Program-made: the position numbers and the translations under genes | Assembly: GCA_012295275.1 (NCBI GenBank) | Contig: CM022669.1 | Location: 14,446,172-14,510,171, forward strand | DNA: 64,000 bases | Reading direction: 5' to 3' | Source of the DNA: Chrysomallon squamiferum | Taxonomy: Eukaryota > Mollusca > Gastropoda > Neomphalida > Peltospiridae | Part shown: positions 63,564-64,000 of the stretch, in pieces | Layout: every line of letters begins with the position of its first letter | Position numbering within the stretch: the first letter of the stretch is position 1 | Notes under the pieces: generated by a model | What the model was told of the DNA's origin: nothing | What the model saw: only the letters and a program-made list of their open reading frames with translations | The model's database searches: none

Positions 63564-64000
63564 CTGCGAAAATAAATAGCACATGCTTTAATTTATTAAA
63601 TGAAAAGATATTCATGTTACCATGACAATGATGCTCTCATTATGTTTATACAACAGTCATTTTCCATTATATCTTAACTCTTCTCAGTCATAAAATACGA
63701 TACAGAATTAAGTTTGAACTAAAAATCACATTATAAGATATTTATAATATTTACTCAGTCATGGAAACCATTTATTGAACTTAAAAATTATCCTATTTTT
63801 TACTGAAAGCAAAAGATTATATGACTGTTTTTCGAATAATGATTGTCAGAGTTTAGATTAAAATAAAATGCAGATATTTATGAAATATAAATGGTCGTAA
63901 CATATATTCTGCAATAAGTAATGATTTCATTTTAAGATGCGAGTTTAAAAGGAACACTGTCACTCCTAAGAAATAATAAAATATTAACTATGGATTGTTA
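63564..64000 (-). other. Start of an EDC3 intron
   Basis: AT-rich sequence upstream of the 63563 acceptor. No LSm-coding exon or other gene was seen to the window edge. Confidence 0.7.

Noticed and set aside
1-64000. tRNA, rRNA or an integrated viral genome
   Set aside because: No cloverleaf with A/B boxes, rRNA-like core or virus-like gene was recognised on either strand by eye.

Overview
The window is nuclear DNA from an animal, most likely an invertebrate and plausibly a mollusc or another lophotrochozoan; the phylum is an inference. The genes are split into short exons with GT-AG introns. The background is very AT-rich and full of microsatellites (ATT, TC/GA, CA and GATA arrays and long poly-T tracts). 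There are also copies of a pogo/Tigger DNA transposon. No bacterial, viral or organellar genes were seen. Most long reading frames here are low-complexity translation; the real genes were rebuilt by joining short exons at splice sites and checking phase. || Layout: (1) 1-27507, plus strand: a P4-ATPase lipid flippase of the ATP8B type. It lacks its N-terminal exons, which lie upstream of the window, and runs to its stop codon. Nineteen constitutive exons and a pair of alternative exons join in phase to 1127 residues. (2) 27508-about 34000: flippase 3' UTR and ATT-rich intergenic DNA. (3) About 34261-35190: a decayed coding relic. (4) 40642-43070, minus strand: pyroglutamyl-peptidase I (PGPEP1), four coding exons, 196 residues, catalytic triad intact, with a Tigger remnant downstream. 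(5) 43071-43727: a 657-bp gap between divergent genes, a probable shared promoter. (6) 43728-47650, plus strand: oligoribonuclease REXO2, six exons, 214 residues, with an N-terminal extension that looks mitochondrial. A second Tigger remnant sits in one intron. (7) 47651-60297: 12.6 kb with no recognisable gene, probably REXO2 3' UTR and a long EDC3 3' UTR. (8) 60298-63563, minus strand: EDC3, an mRNA-decapping scaffold, lacking its N-terminal LSm exon(s) beyond the right edge. || The genes are not an operon-like set. REXO2 and EDC3 both act in RNA turnover, but their adjacency may be chance. || The most interesting material is in the flippase gene. Two consecutive 99-nt, phase 0-0 exons encode alternative versions of the same M1-M2 loop/M2 segment, which suggests mutually exclusive splicing of part of the lipid path; two UGCAUG motifs lie just downstream of the first. 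A 280-bp inverted duplication flanks five exons and could form a long intronic dsRNA or drive exon circularisation. An eight-copy 41-bp minisatellite repeats a copy of the adjacent 3' splice site and first exon bases, laying out a row of decoy acceptors. A near-perfect 46-bp hairpin and a strong G-quadruplex motif also occur in its introns.
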